Assembly (NCBI GenBank): GCA_017474515.1
Contig: JAFVHN010000017.1
Location: 1-64,000 of the forward strand
Reading direction: 5' to 3'
Length of the DNA: 64,000 nucleotides
Source of the DNA: Prevotella sp.
GTDB lineage: Bacteria > Bacteroidota > Bacteroidia > Bacteroidales > Bacteroidaceae
Shown here: positions 8,231 to 17,281 of the stretch, piece by piece
Position numbering within the stretch: the first letter of the stretch is position 1
Layout: each line of letters starts with the position of its first letter
Notes under the pieces: generated by a model
Told to the model about the DNA's origin: nothing
Database searches by the model: none
Seen by the model: only the letters and a program-made list of their open reading frames with translations
Translations under genes and position numbers: made by a program

Positions 8231-9043
8231 TTATTGTTCTTGTTCCTGTTTCTTGGCCTCTTCCCACAACGCATCCATCTCGGCAAGCGTCATCTCGGTA
8301 AGCGGACGTCCTTGTTTGATAGAGTGTTCCTCAAGATAGTTGAACCTTCTGATGAACTTCTGGTTGGTGTGTTCAAGGGCGTTGTCGGGGTTCAGGTGGT
8401 AGAGGCGTGCGGCATTGATGACGCTGAAAAGGAAGTCGCCCAGCTCGCGTGTGGACTTCTCGCGGTCTTCGCGGTTCAGTTCAGCCTCCAGTTCAGCCAG
8501 TTCTTCCTTGACTTTTGTCCATACGTCTTGCCGGTCTTCCCAGTCGAAGCCGACGTTTCGCGCCTTGTCTTGTATTCGGTATGCCTTGATGAGTGAGGGA
8601 AGCGAGGCTGGCACGCCGCTGAGCACCGACTTGTTGCCGTCTTTCTCTTTCAGCTTGATTTGTTCCCAGTTTTTCAGCACCTCTTCCGAGTTCTTGGCAT
8701 CAGCGAAGCCGTTGGTCTCTTCTTGCGGCGGATATACGTGGGGATGGCGGAAAATCAGCTTGTCGGCCTCCTTGTTACAAACGTCGGCAATGTCGAAATC
8801 TCCCTTTTCTTCGCCAATCCGCGCGTAGAACATCACGTGCATGATGACATCGCCCAGTTCCTTGCAAATGTTAGCCTTGTCGTCCTTGATAAGGGCGTCG
8901 CACAGTTCAAAAGTCTCTTCAATAGTGTTGGGGCGCAGGCTCTCGTTGGTTTGTTTCCTGTCCCAGGGACACTCCATGCGCAGGCGGTCCAGCACGTCGA
9001 GCAGACGGCCGAACGCCTCCAGTTTTTCTTCTCGTGTATGCAT
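8231..9043 (-). CDS. mazG: Nucleoside triphosphate pyrophosphohydrolase MazG
   Basis: The 270-residue protein has the two tandem MazG domains of the full-length housekeeping enzyme. The first carries the metal-binding EExxE and ExxD pattern (EETFELCDALIKDD, KELGDVIMHVMFYAR). The second is weaker (VKEELAELEAELN, STRELGDFLFSVINAARL). It hydrolyses NTPs and dNTPs to monophosphates and pyrophosphate, clearing aberrant nucleotides. It is the first gene of the mazG-lipoprotein-rnz set. Confidence 0.95.
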   Translation of the reverse strand: MHTREEKLEAFGRLLDVLDRLRMECPWDRKQTNESLRPNTIEETFELCDALIKDDKANICKELGDVIMHVMFYARIGEEKGDFDIADVCNKEADKLIFRHPHVYPPQEETNGFADAKNSEEVLKNWEQIKLKEKDGNKSVLSGVPASLPSLIKAYRIQDKARNVGFDWEDRQDVWTKVKEELAELEAELNREDREKSTRELGDFLFSVINAARLYHLNPDNALEHTNQKFIRRFNYLEEHSIKQGRPLTEMTLAEMDALWEEAKKQEQEQ

Positions 9044-9213
9044 CAGTTTCGGTCTATATCAACGTTTGACGGGCTGGTAAGCTTTTTCAGTGTATGGCTT
9101 TACTATAACCCTTTTTTTTCTCGCATGCAAATATCGCTATTTTTTGTGAAATATCCAAGAAAAAACGAATATATTTCCCGTACGTGCCTTTTCTGTCGGA
9201 CTTGGGAATTGTA

Positions 9214-10125
9214 TTATTCGGGCCGGAACAGGTCGCCTTGTCTGTAGCCGTTGGCAGTCATATAGTTGATGAGCATTTGCGTGAACTCATGGTTTTTCAG
9301 TCCCCAATGTGGCGCGAGCAGGAGGCGGCGCGGTGTCTGCGACACGAACCTGTCGAGGACCATTTGCCGTGGCAGCAGCCGTATGTATTGCGCCACCAGT
9401 TGAAGATATTCGCCGGGGGTGTAGAGTTTGAACGGCTGGCGGTTGTAGTGCTCCGCCAGCGGCGTTCCCTGAATGATTTGCAACTGGTGGATTTTCAGCA
9501 CGTCAAGCTGCAGACGGGCGATGGCATGTGCCTGTTTCAACGACTCCTCGGCGCTTTCGCCCGGCAGTCCCAGTATGATGTGTCCGCCGGTGGTGATGCC
9601 CCGTGCGTGGGTCTGGGCAATGGCCTGGCAAGTACATTCAAAGTCGTGGCCGCGGTTGATGCGTTCCAGGGTGTGGTCGTTGGTTGTTTCAATGCCGTAT
9701 TCCACCATGAGGAAAGTCCTGTAGCTCAGCTCCTTCAGATAGTCGAGCAGTGCATCACTGATGCAGTCGGGGCGCGTGCCAACGACGATGCCCGCAATGT
9801 CTTTCACGGTGAGGGCTTCCTCGTAGATTTCTTTCAGACGCGACAGGCTGGCATGGGTGTTGGTGAACGACTGGAAGTAGGCCAGGTATTTGCATCCCTT
9901 GTATTTATGGCTGAAAAACTGCTTTCCTTCTTCCAGCTGCGCCGTCACGCTTTTCGCGCTGTTGCAGTAGGCCGGCGTGAAAGCCCGGTTGTTGCAGAAC
10001 GTGCACCCTCCGGTGCCGATGGTGCCGTCGCGGTTGGGACAGGTGAAGCCGGCATCCACCGGCAGCCTTTGCACGCGCTGCCCCATGAGGCCCTGTATCC
10101 ATGTGGTAAAATCGTTATAGGGCAT
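9214..10125 (-). CDS. Radical SAM protein, TIGR01212/YhcC family
   Basis: This 303-residue protein has the family's spaced cysteine motif CPNRDGTIGTGGCTFC, which ligates the 4Fe-4S cluster that cleaves S-adenosylmethionine. It also has the conserved segments YLAYFQSFTNT, GTRPDCI and GHIILGLPGES typical of YhcC-type proteins related to the Elp3 fold. The substrate is not established. It follows the EamA permease gene by 3 bp. Confidence 0.9.
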   Translation of the reverse strand: MPYNDFTTWIQGLMGQRVQRLPVDAGFTCPNRDGTIGTGGCTFCNNRAFTPAYCNSAKSVTAQLEEGKQFFSHKYKGCKYLAYFQSFTNTHASLSRLKEIYEEALTVKDIAGIVVGTRPDCISDALLDYLKELSYRTFLMVEYGIETTNDHTLERINRGHDFECTCQAIAQTHARGITTGGHIILGLPGESAEESLKQAHAIARLQLDVLKIHQLQIIQGTPLAEHYNRQPFKLYTPGEYLQLVAQYIRLLPRQMVLDRFVSQTPRRLLLAPHWGLKNHEFTQMLINYMTANGYRQGDLFRPE

Positions 10126-10128
10126 GGT

Positions 10129-11046
10129 TCAGCGTGTTCCGATATACAGGCAAAGCATGCCGGCCAACACGAAAGCCAGGTCAAGGGCCTTGCTGCGGAG
10201 GTTTTTCTCGTGGAAGAACAGGGCGCCGAAAATGAACGACACGACCACACTTCCTCTTCTCACCATTGAAACAATGCTCACCATGGCCTCGGGAATGCTC
10301 AGGGAGTAGAAATAAATGAAGTCGGCGGTGCTCAGGAAAATGCTGATCATGGGAATGCTCCAGTGCCAGTGGAAGGGCGTGGAGCGTTTGCGGTATGGCC
10401 ACCACAGCAACAAGAGCATGGCCAGCATCATGAAAGCCTGGTAGATGTTGTACCAGCCCTGCACCATCATGCGGTCCATGCCCACGCCTCCTTCGCTCTG
10501 CGGTGCCATGAGATATTTGTCGTAAAGGCCGCTGAGGGCACCGAGCAGTGCCGACAATACGACAAACATAATCCAGTGGTTGTGTTTGAAGTCAATGCCT
10601 TCTTTCTTCCCGCTCCTGCTGAGCATGAAGAAAGAGATGACGGCCAGAAATACGCCCGCCCACTGCCACAGGTTGAGCCGTTCGCCAAAAAACAGAAGGG
10701 CGCCCACCAGCACCATGACGGGGCGCGTGGCGTTAATGGGCCCGACAATGGTGAGCGGCAGGTGCTTCATGCCGAAATAGCCGAAAAGCCAGCTGGAAAG
10801 CACGATGACCGATTTCAGTACTATATATTTGTGACATTCCCATCCGCCGGAAGCAACATGGAACGGAGACCCGTCGAGCATCGGCGAATGATAGGAAAGA
10901 ACAATGAAGGGAAGAAAGATGGCGGAGGAAAACAGCGTGTTCAGAAACAGCACCGGAATGACGGCGTTTCCGCGGAGGGCTTCCTTCTTAAACGAGTCGT
11001 AGCATCCAAGGAGCGATGCCGACACAAAGGCCATGAGCAACCACAT
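10129..11046 (-). CDS. EamA/DMT-family membrane transporter
   Basis: The 305-residue protein has about ten hydrophobic helices arranged as two EamA repeats, with the GPINATRPVMVLVGALLFFGE signature at the end of the first repeat. Drug/metabolite transporters of this group export or import small metabolites, but the substrate cannot be read from sequence. It lies 9 bp after truA and 3 bp before the radical SAM gene, so it is part of the same transcription unit. Confidence 0.85.
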   Translation of the reverse strand: MWLLMAFVSASLLGCYDSFKKEALRGNAVIPVLFLNTLFSSAIFLPFIVLSYHSPMLDGSPFHVASGGWECHKYIVLKSVIVLSSWLFGYFGMKHLPLTIVGPINATRPVMVLVGALLFFGERLNLWQWAGVFLAVISFFMLSRSGKKEGIDFKHNHWIMFVVLSALLGALSGLYDKYLMAPQSEGGVGMDRMMVQGWYNIYQAFMMLAMLLLLWWPYRKRSTPFHWHWSIPMISIFLSTADFIYFYSLSIPEAMVSIVSMVRRGSVVVSFIFGALFFHEKNLRSKALDLAFVLAGMLCLYIGTR

Positions 11047-11055
11047 AGGAACGGT

Positions 11056-11808
11056 TTATGAGATATCGTCGGCAGGATAGGCCACGTCTTCGAGAAACAG
11101 CGCATGGGCGGGCATGCTCTCGCCGGCATTCGAGCGGTTGCCGGTTTCCACCACCTGGCAGAACTCTTCAACCGTCATGCGGCCGCGCCCCACCTCGATG
11201 AGCGTTCCCACCACGGCGCGCACCATGTTGCGAAGAAAGCGGTTGGCCACGATGCGGAAATGCCACGACCAGGGTGTGTCCTCAATCCAGCGGGCTTCGG
11301 TGACGTGGCAGATGGTTGTCTTCACGTCGGCGCCGGCCTTGCAGAATGCCCCGAAGTCGGAATAGTGGAGCAGGCAGTCGGCAGCCTCGTTCATCTTGCC
11401 GAAGTCAAGCCGGTAGCCGGTTTGCCAGGAATAGTGGCGTGCGAAAGGCATCTTTCGCAAATGAATATAATAATGATATGTGCGCGAGGTGGCGCTGAAG
11501 CGGGCGTGAAGGTCGGGAGCCACTTCATGAATGCTGAAAACGGCAATGTCGCGGGGCACGATACGGTTGAGGCGGCGCGACAGTTCCTGACAGTCGAAGG
11601 CGGCATCGGTGTCGAAGTGCGCCACCATGTGACGGGCATGCACCCCGGCATCGGTGCGCCCCGCCCCGGTCAGTGCGATGTCGGTGCGCAACAGCAGGGA
11701 AATTCCGCGCTGGAGCTCGGCCTGCACGGAATTTCCATTTGGTTGTATCTGCCAGCCATGATAAGCGGTGCCGTCATAGCTGAAATCAATGAAGTAGCGG
11801 TGCATCAA
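11056..11808 (-). CDS. truA: tRNA pseudouridine(38-40) synthase TruA
   Basis: The 250-residue enzyme converts uridines 38-40 in the tRNA anticodon arm to pseudouridine. The catalytic aspartate lies in GAGRTDAGVHA, and the N-terminal FSYDGTAYHGWQIQPNGNSVQ and the later RNFLRNMVRAVVGTLIEVG-like segment (NRFLRNMVRAVVGTLIEVG) are standard for the family. The start is 4 bp from the end of the peptide transporter gene, which suggests co-transcription. Confidence 0.97.
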   Translation of the reverse strand: MMHRYFIDFSYDGTAYHGWQIQPNGNSVQAELQRGISLLLRTDIALTGAGRTDAGVHARHMVAHFDTDAAFDCQELSRRLNRIVPRDIAVFSIHEVAPDLHARFSATSRTYHYYIHLRKMPFARHYSWQTGYRLDFGKMNEAADCLLHYSDFGAFCKAGADVKTTICHVTEARWIEDTPWSWHFRIVANRFLRNMVRAVVGTLIEVGRGRMTVEEFCQVVETGNRSNAGESMPAHALFLEDVAYPADDIS

Positions 11809-11812
11809 CTTC

Positions 11813-13354
11813 TTATTTTGCCACTTTCTCCAACCGCTTCATCATGACAAACATGAAGACGGCGGCAACGAGGCAGACAGCAAGGAACACACCCCAGCAG
11901 AGCCAGAGGGGAACGGCGCCCCAAAGCAGGCCGCCCACCACGACGAGCTGGTTGCCGATGGCGGTGGCCACAAACCAGCCGCCCATCATCATGCCCTTGT
12001 ATTTGGGAGGTGCCACCTTCGACACGAAGGAGATGCCCATCGGCGACAGCAGCAGCTCACCGAAGGTCAGGATGAGATAGGTGCCTATCAGAAGGTTGGG
12101 GGTTACGTCGGCCACATGCACGGCCACGGGCTGCCCGTCGGCTCCCATTTCCGTCTGGGGCATGGGCAGGCCGAAAGAGAAGAGCATCATCAACGCATAG
12201 GCTGCGGCGGCAACAATCATGCCGTAGGCAATCTTGCGGGGTGCGGAAGGCTCCTTGCCCTTGGCTGCCAGCGAACCGAAGATGGCCATGCTCACAGGAG
12301 TGAGGGCGACGACATAGAAGGGGTTGAACTGCTGGAAGATAGGAGCAGAGATGGCCACGGAGCCTTCAAGCATGGAGTACTTCCAAATGAGCAGGGCCAC
12401 GGCAATAATGATAATGGCGGCGGCAATGCCCTTGCCCTTCGAGGTCTTGCTCTGGAAGAGCGAGAAACCGGCATATACTATCAGGATGATAAGCACCAGG
12501 TTCCAGACGTCGAACGCCATGCTCTGCACGCCTTCCGACGACTTGGCGGTGAACTCATCGGCGAAATAGGTCAGCGAAAGACCGTTCTGATGGAAAGCCA
12601 TCCAGAAGAAGATGACCACGGCAAAGACCAGGCATAGGGCCACGATGCGCTGCTTGGTGTCTTCCTTCGACAGTTCCTCAACGGCGGGAGCGTTGGTGTC
12701 AACGGCAGCGGCCTTTTTCTTTCCGCCTTCAGTGTGGCGGAAGGTGGAGCGGAAAATGTAGTAGATGGCAATGGAAAGAATGAGCGAGGCACAGGCCACG
12801 GCAAACGAGAAGTGGTAGGCGTCGTTGGAGCTGTAGCCCAGGGTGTTCTCGGCGTATTCCTTGATTTTGATGGCGGCAGTCGGGGCAAAGAGGGCACCGA
12901 TGTTGATGGCCATGTAGAAGATGGAGAAGCCCGAGTCGCGCTTGTCGGCATATTTCGGGTCGTTGTAAAGGTCGCCCACCATCACTTGCAGGTTGCCCTT
13001 GAACAGGCCGGTGCCAAAGCCGATGAGCAGCAGGGCGCCAAGCATCACCACAAGGGCAACTTTGTCGCCGCCAAGGGGCACGGAAAGCAGCAGGTAGCCT
13101 GCAAACATAATGATGATACCCGTCGTCACCATCTTGCCAAAGCCGAACTTGTCGGCCAGCATGCCGCCGAAAAGCGGGAAGAAGTAAACGAACATGAGAA
13201 ACGAACTGTAGATGGTGCCGGCCATGGCGGGCGTCAACCCGTAGTTGGCACGCAGGAACAGCGCGAAGACGGCAAGCATGGTGTAGTAGCCGAAACGCTC
13301 GCCGGTGTTGGCCAATGCCAAGGCATACAGGCCTTTAGGTTGTCCTTCAAACAT
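11813..13354 (-). CDS. Proton-dependent oligopeptide transporter (POT/PTR2 family)
   Basis: This 513-residue major facilitator protein carries the POT signature (ERFGYYTMLAVFALFL at the N-terminus, then GGMLADKFGFGK). It has about 12-14 transmembrane segments, with a long charged cytosolic loop after residue 210 as in other Bacteroidota members. It imports di- and tripeptides with protons. The order barrel protein, transporter, truA on one strand with 48- and 4-bp gaps suggests a single operon. Confidence 0.92.
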   Translation of the reverse strand: MFEGQPKGLYALALANTGERFGYYTMLAVFALFLRANYGLTPAMAGTIYSSFLMFVYFFPLFGGMLADKFGFGKMVTTGIIIMFAGYLLLSVPLGGDKVALVVMLGALLLIGFGTGLFKGNLQVMVGDLYNDPKYADKRDSGFSIFYMAINIGALFAPTAAIKIKEYAENTLGYSSNDAYHFSFAVACASLILSIAIYYIFRSTFRHTEGGKKKAAAVDTNAPAVEELSKEDTKQRIVALCLVFAVVIFFWMAFHQNGLSLTYFADEFTAKSSEGVQSMAFDVWNLVLIILIVYAGFSLFQSKTSKGKGIAAAIIIIAVALLIWKYSMLEGSVAISAPIFQQFNPFYVVALTPVSMAIFGSLAAKGKEPSAPRKIAYGMIVAAAAYALMMLFSFGLPMPQTEMGADGQPVAVHVADVTPNLLIGTYLILTFGELLLSPMGISFVSKVAPPKYKGMMMGGWFVATAIGNQLVVVGGLLWGAVPLWLCWGVFLAVCLVAAVFMFVMMKRLEKVAK

Positions 13355-13401
13355 GAATGTTAGGTTTAAATGGTTATTGTTTATTAGTATTTATTGTCTG
13401 A

Positions 13402-14178
13402 CTATTGTTTCCTTGTACGGGTGATGTCAAAGAGGTAGGTCATCTTGATGATGATGTTGCCAAGGTTGGATTTTCCGAAGAAGTCGCGCTTGGAGTCGCC
13501 GTAGAGGTTGCCCAGCCCGTAGTAGTAGCGTGCTTCGAGCAGCAGGTGGCCGATTTTTGGGTGCGAATACTCAATGCCGGCACCGGCGGCAATGCCGTAG
13601 TCGAACTTGTTTTCTATGGCCATGGTGTCTTGTTGCACAACATTGTTCACGCGGTCTTGCCGGTTGCGCTGCTCAATGTCGAAGTTCTTTTCCACCTTGT
13701 CGCTCACATAGAAGCCCATCTGCGGCCCGGCCTGGAAGAAGAATTGCAGTCCGCGCCGTTCCTTTCCCCATGCCAGGTGGGCGAACAGGGGCACCTGAAT
13801 GTAGTTGATGGTGCGGCTGAACCGCTCAGGCTGCTCGGTGGTGGGGTTGATGACTTCCTGGTCGAAGAGGTCGAGGATTTTTTCTTTCCATCCCACCTGT
13901 GCATAGTTCACCTCGGCACCTACAGAGCAGATGGTGGAGAAATATTTCTCACAGGTGTAGCGCGCGCTGAAGCCGATGGTTTTTCCGCCGTGCAAGCCTT
14001 GGTTGACTTTCGGCACAAAGCCCACGTTGCTCAGCACATAGCCGGCGTTGGCGCCGATGCTCAGGTCGTTGCGGTATTCGCCCACTTGTGCGTTTACGCT
14101 TCCGCCACCGGCGAAGATGAGCAGGAGCAGGCAGGCTCCCACAATCCCCCGGAAGGGTGGAAATATATCATTTTTCAC
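13402..14178 (-). CDS. PorT-family outer membrane beta-barrel protein
   Basis: The 258-residue protein starts with a GTG codon, since no other early in-frame start precedes the signal peptide (IVGACLLLLIFAGG, cleaved near VNAQ). The mature part shows alternating beta-strand patterns with aromatic girdles (FSARYTCEKYFST, LEARYYYGLGN) and ends in strands typical of the porin/PorT-like family. Some family members take part in type IX secretion, others are simple 8-strand barrels. The GTG start lies inside an AGTGAAAAGTGAAAA-type repeat. Exact function is unknown. Confidence 0.8.
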   Translation of the reverse strand: MKNDIFPPFRGIVGACLLLLIFAGGGSVNAQVGEYRNDLSIGANAGYVLSNVGFVPKVNQGLHGGKTIGFSARYTCEKYFSTICSVGAEVNYAQVGWKEKILDLFDQEVINPTTEQPERFSRTINYIQVPLFAHLAWGKERRGLQFFFQAGPQMGFYVSDKVEKNFDIEQRNRQDRVNNVVQQDTMAIENKFDYGIAAGAGIEYSHPKIGHLLLEARYYYGLGNLYGDSKRDFFGKSNLGNIIIKMTYLFDITRTRKQ

Positions 14179-14192
14179 TTTTCACTTTTTGT

Positions 14193-14408
14193 AGTTCAGG
14201 AGTTCAGGTGTTTAGAAGTGTAGGAGTGTAGGAGTGTAGGAGTTTAGGAGTTTAGACAATACTTATGGCGGCAGCAAATTTTTCACTCTTTACTCTTCAC
14301 TCTTCACTTTAAATAAATGGCGGCAGCAAATTTTTCACTCTTCACTTTTCACTCTTCACTTTAAAGATGGCCGTACGTATTCCCCCCAAGGGGGGATTAG
14401 AGGGGGGC
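14193..14408. repeat. Composite intergenic repeat block
   Basis: Several dispersed modules sit side by side: degenerate GGAGTTTAGGAGT units, two copies of ATGGCGGCAGCAAATTTTTC (starting near 14264 and 14317), CACTCTTCACTTT runs, and at 14366-14408 a minus-oriented left half of the GC-rich hairpin repeat that abuts the stop codon of the LysM gene. The same modules recur near 16.0, 18.5, 19.9, 30.0 and 46.6-46.9 kb. Confidence 0.75.
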
Positions 14409-15764
14409 CTAATAAACGATGGTCGAAATGGTCTTGTTGCGGTTGTAGTGCATGAACATGAACTGCTTGTTCTTCATGCCACCGCCTTCTCCCTGCCTCA
14501 CGAACTTGAATTGCGTCTGCAGGGCGTCCTTGTCGGGCGATTCCCCGGTGAACGTCTTGCCGTCGCGGTGCAGCCCGCGAAGGAAGAAGCGTGCCTGGTC
14601 GTAGCCGCTGAGGGCGAAGCGCGGAATATAGTTGTTCATCATCTCGGTGCCGAAGTTGGCGCGGTAGCGCGTTTCCAGTTCCTTGGTCTTCGTGCTTGCC
14701 GTGTTATAATAATAATAGGTGGGGATGAACGTGTCGTATTTGTAGAAAAGTTCCATGAAGTTGCGCTCATAGAGCAGCCAGTCGTTGTAGCCCATCAGCG
14801 ATATTTGCAGGCTTTTGTTGGCGGCGGTGAGCACGTTCAGCTTCCTCATGGCCTCGTTCAGTTGTGGCGAGGCACCGGTGTTGAGCACCACCACGTTGGG
14901 CTTCTCCAGCGAGAACGCCTTGGCAAACAGTTGTTCGCTACTGGTCAGGTTGGTGATGTTGTAGTTGATTTTGCTCTGTCCCAGCTTCTCGCGCAGGGCC
15001 ATGGTGAAGGCACCCTTGGTGCTCTTGCTGTCGTTGCAGTCAATGATGACGATGTTGTAGCCGGCAAACCGCTCGGCAAACCTCAGGATGGTGAGTGCGT
15101 CGAGTTCGCTGGGCCGTTGATACACCTGGAAGATGTTGGGGTTATCCTGGACATGGCTTCCCTCAATGCTGAAGGGCACCACGAGCTTGATGCCGAAGGT
15201 GCGGGCGAACATCGACATCTTGTCCATCTGGCTGGTGTAGAGGGGGCCGAAGATGATGTCGCGGTCGTTGGCACCCTCCTCGAGCAACACCTTGTCCACG
15301 TCGGCGTTGATGTGCAGGTTCCAAGCCCTCACGTCGGTGCTGATACCAGCTGCTTTCAGGTCTTCAAGGGCCAGCAGCATGCCACGGTAGTATTCCACCA
15401 TGCGCAGGCCGTCGCCGTTCTCATTGTGCAGGGGGAGCATGATGCCCACGCGGATGGGCCGCTCGCGCACGTCGGCGTTCTTGTTCACCTCTCTCACCAC
15501 GGGCTTCACCTCGGCGGGCCGCTCCTCCTGGTGGTAGGGGATGAAGATGTAGTCGCCTTTTTTCAGCACATAGCCCTCGTTCTTCATCTCGGGGTTGGCG
15601 TTGCGCAGCTCCTCCTCCGTGATGCCGTAGGCATGGGCAATGCCGAAGATGGTCTCCTTCTTCTTCACCTTGTGCATTTCTCTCCAGGTCTGTGTCTGGG
15701 CCGTGCCGTTCAGGCAGAAGGCCAGTGCCATCATCATGGCCGCGTATTTGAAGATACTTCTCAT
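14409..15764 (-). CDS. LysM and periplasmic-binding-fold secreted protein
   Basis: The 451-residue product has a signal peptide ending near LNGTAQ. One LysM peptidoglycan-binding domain covers about residues 30-76 (HKVKKKETIFGIAHAYGI, ending KKGDYIFIPY). From residue about 103 a type 1 periplasmic-binding fold follows (IRVGIMLPLHNENG, then YYRGMLLALEDLKAAG and NIVIIDCNDSKS), like the substrate-binding part of amino-acid transporters or LpoA. The pairing of a cell-wall anchor with this fold is widespread in Bacteroidota and may link ligand sensing to peptidoglycan synthesis, but that is not shown here. It is transcribed from a strong promoter at 15839-15870. Confidence 0.85.
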   Translation of the reverse strand: MRSIFKYAAMMMALAFCLNGTAQTQTWREMHKVKKKETIFGIAHAYGITEEELRNANPEMKNEGYVLKKGDYIFIPYHQEERPAEVKPVVREVNKNADVRERPIRVGIMLPLHNENGDGLRMVEYYRGMLLALEDLKAAGISTDVRAWNLHINADVDKVLLEEGANDRDIIFGPLYTSQMDKMSMFARTFGIKLVVPFSIEGSHVQDNPNIFQVYQRPSELDALTILRFAERFAGYNIVIIDCNDSKSTKGAFTMALREKLGQSKINYNITNLTSSEQLFAKAFSLEKPNVVVLNTGASPQLNEAMRKLNVLTAANKSLQISLMGYNDWLLYERNFMELFYKYDTFIPTYYYYNTASTKTKELETRYRANFGTEMMNNYIPRFALSGYDQARFFLRGLHRDGKTFTGESPDKDALQTQFKFVRQGEGGGMKNKQFMFMHYNRNKTISTIVY

Positions 15765-15838
15765 GGTTTTCTTCCTTTCCTTATTGTTTGTAATTCATTT
15801 CCCGGACACGAAACGTCGCGTCCTACTCTTTCAATTTG

Positions 15839-15870
15839 CAAAGGTACGGATAAACGAGCGAAATGCAAAA
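15839..15870 (-). promoter_or_regulatory. Promoter of the LysM-domain gene
   Basis: On the minus strand TTTTGC (plus positions 15865-15870), an 18-bp spacer and TACCTTTG (15839-15846) match the Bacteroidota housekeeping promoter closely. The predicted transcript starts about 65 nt before the gene. Confidence 0.85.
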
Positions 15871-15987
15871 GGAAAACTTGTTTTTCTTTTCATTTCCGAG
15901 TGAAAGTACCTTATTTAAAGGTACGGATAAACGAGCGAAATGCAAAAGGAAAACTTGTTTTTCTTTTCATTTCCGAGTGAAAGTACC
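15841..15987. repeat. Tandem duplication of a 70-bp promoter segment
   Basis: Positions 15841-15910 and 15918-15987 are identical over 70 bp with a 7-bp spacer. The downstream copy (nearer the gene on the minus strand) carries the intact TACCTTTG box. In the upstream copy the junction changes this to TACCTTTA, while its TTTTGC element is kept. Confidence 0.95.
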
Positions 15988-16366
15988 GTCTAAATAAGTG
16001 AAGAGTGAAGAGTGAAGAATGCCGAAGGTATCGCGAGCGCATAGCGAGAACGAAGTGGCAATTTGATACTGCCATCAGTAACGTCTAAACTCCTTGTGCA
16101 TACAAAACTTGAGACTTAATCAATTTCTATTTTGGTTTTTGCTTCTAAGCGAAAATTCTTTTGCTTGTAAGCGCAAGGGCTTTTGCTTGTAGGCGCAAGG
16201 GCTTTTGCTTACAAGCAAAAATACTGGCGGCGGCGTTTTTCTTCCGCTTTGGCCTAAGTTAGGCATCCGAAAACTGCCATTTTTCACCTCCTTCAATTCG
16301 AAAGCATGCTGCGGAAATAAACTGATGGTAAATGATTTGTGTCCGCCTGAAGGACAAAATAAACAA
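15988..16366. other. Intergenic repeats, no gene seen
   Basis: From 16000 to about 16085 there is a module (AGTGAAGAGTGAAGAATGCC, then a GGTATCGCGAGCG stretch) that is nearly identical to 46625-46680. At 16138-16216 lies a tandem array of about 24-bp units (core CTTTTGCTTGTAAGCGCAAG), with the last unit inverted at its end. No open frame here has coding character. Confidence 0.6.
16138..16216. repeat. Short tandem repeat, about 24-bp unit
   Basis: Three to four copies of a unit with core TTTTGCTTGTAAGCGCAAGG follow each other. The first and last copies are diverged (TTTGCTTCTAAGCGAAAATT and TTTTGCTTACAAGCAAAAAT). The units contain the partial palindrome CTTGTAAGCGCAAG and can form a hairpin. 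Confidence 0.7.
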
Positions 16367-16422
16367 AGCCCCGGAGGCGGTGACAGACTGTCATGCGACT
16401 TTTCTGTCATCCCTCCGGGGCT
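16367..16422 (-). terminator. Terminator after the leucine-rich repeat gene
   Basis: The perfect 11-bp arms AGCCCCGGAGG and CCTCCGGGGCT enclose a 34-bp loop that itself contains TGACAG/CTGTCA pairings. On the minus strand the stem is followed by TTTGTTTATTTTG. It lies 24 bp past the stop codon at 16446. Confidence 0.8.
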
Positions 16423-16445
16423 AATTGTTCTTGTGGTACCTGTGG

Positions 16446-17240
16446 CTACTTCACCACCACCTTCTTTCCATTTACAATATAAATGCCCTTTGGCAGGTTC
16501 TTTCCATCGTGCGTGCCGCCCTTGAGTTTCCGTCCGTCGATGGTGAACCACTTGTCTTTGTCGTTTGTCATTTCCCCGTCATTCATGTGTGGTGCTTCGC
16601 CCAAGCCCGTGGCAGGCCCGTTCTCCACCCACTGTGGTACTATCGTCACGTTGTATTGCGGCATGTGCAGCCTCCATACGCCGTTGCCCATGTCTTGCAT
16701 GTCGAATGAGTTTTCGGACCTGACATATTTGTAACCGGTGAGGCTGACTGGGCCGTCGTGCTGGATGTAGATGGTGTGGAGGGCCTGACAGTTCTCTAAG
16801 GCTCCCTGTTCCACGGCCACTACGTTTTCGGGCAGGGTGATGGTGGTCAGCTTGTCGCAGTGGTTGATGGCGCCGTCGCGGATGCTGGTCACGCCGCTGC
16901 CAATGGTGACGCTTTCCAGGTTCTGGCATCCTATGAAAGCGTATCTGCCGATGCTGGTCACGCCGTCTTTGATGATGACACTGGTCAGCGTCTGCCAGCC
17001 CCAGGGCGCGTCGGTGCGCCACAGCCCGTTTACGGTGGTGTGGCCGTAGTCGTTCATGGGACCTATGCCGCTGATGGTCAGCACGGTGTAGTTGCCGCTG
17101 GCATCCTGCGAAAGACTCCAGGTGAGCCCGTCGGTCGTGGTGCCGCTGTGTTCTTGTGCCCACGACGTCGCCGTGGTGAGCATCAACACGAGCAGCATGG
17201 CTGCCCGCGTGAGAATACTGGTGATGTTTTTTGTTCTCAT
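16446..17240 (-). CDS. Secreted BspA-type leucine-rich repeat protein with T9SS tail
   Basis: The start is set at MRTKNITSILTRAAMLLVL, the signal peptide; a Met 22 codons upstream precedes it and overlaps the leader hairpin. The product is about 264 residues. Two to three LRR_5 repeats are visible (SIGRYAFIGCQNLESVTIGS, then TSIRDGAINHCDKLTTITL). The end (GRKLKGGTHDGKNLPKGIYI, then VNGKKVVVK) is a type IX sorting domain, so the protein should reach the cell surface. BspA-like proteins often bind host or matrix proteins. It is short for this family. Confidence 0.85.
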   Translation of the reverse strand: MRTKNITSILTRAAMLLVLMLTTATSWAQEHSGTTTDGLTWSLSQDASGNYTVLTISGIGPMNDYGHTTVNGLWRTDAPWGWQTLTSVIIKDGVTSIGRYAFIGCQNLESVTIGSGVTSIRDGAINHCDKLTTITLPENVVAVEQGALENCQALHTIYIQHDGPVSLTGYKYVRSENSFDMQDMGNGVWRLHMPQYNVTIVPQWVENGPATGLGEAPHMNDGEMTNDKDKWFTIDGRKLKGGTHDGKNLPKGIYIVNGKKVVVK

Positions 17241-17281
17241 TTTGTATTTGTTTGATGATGAAATCAGACGAAAAAAAACAC

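Noticed and set aside
16120..16551. Minus-strand open frame of 143 codons downstream of the LRR gene
   Set aside because: It overlaps the LRR gene end, the terminator hairpin and a tandem repeat; the Lys-rich tail comes from the repeat.
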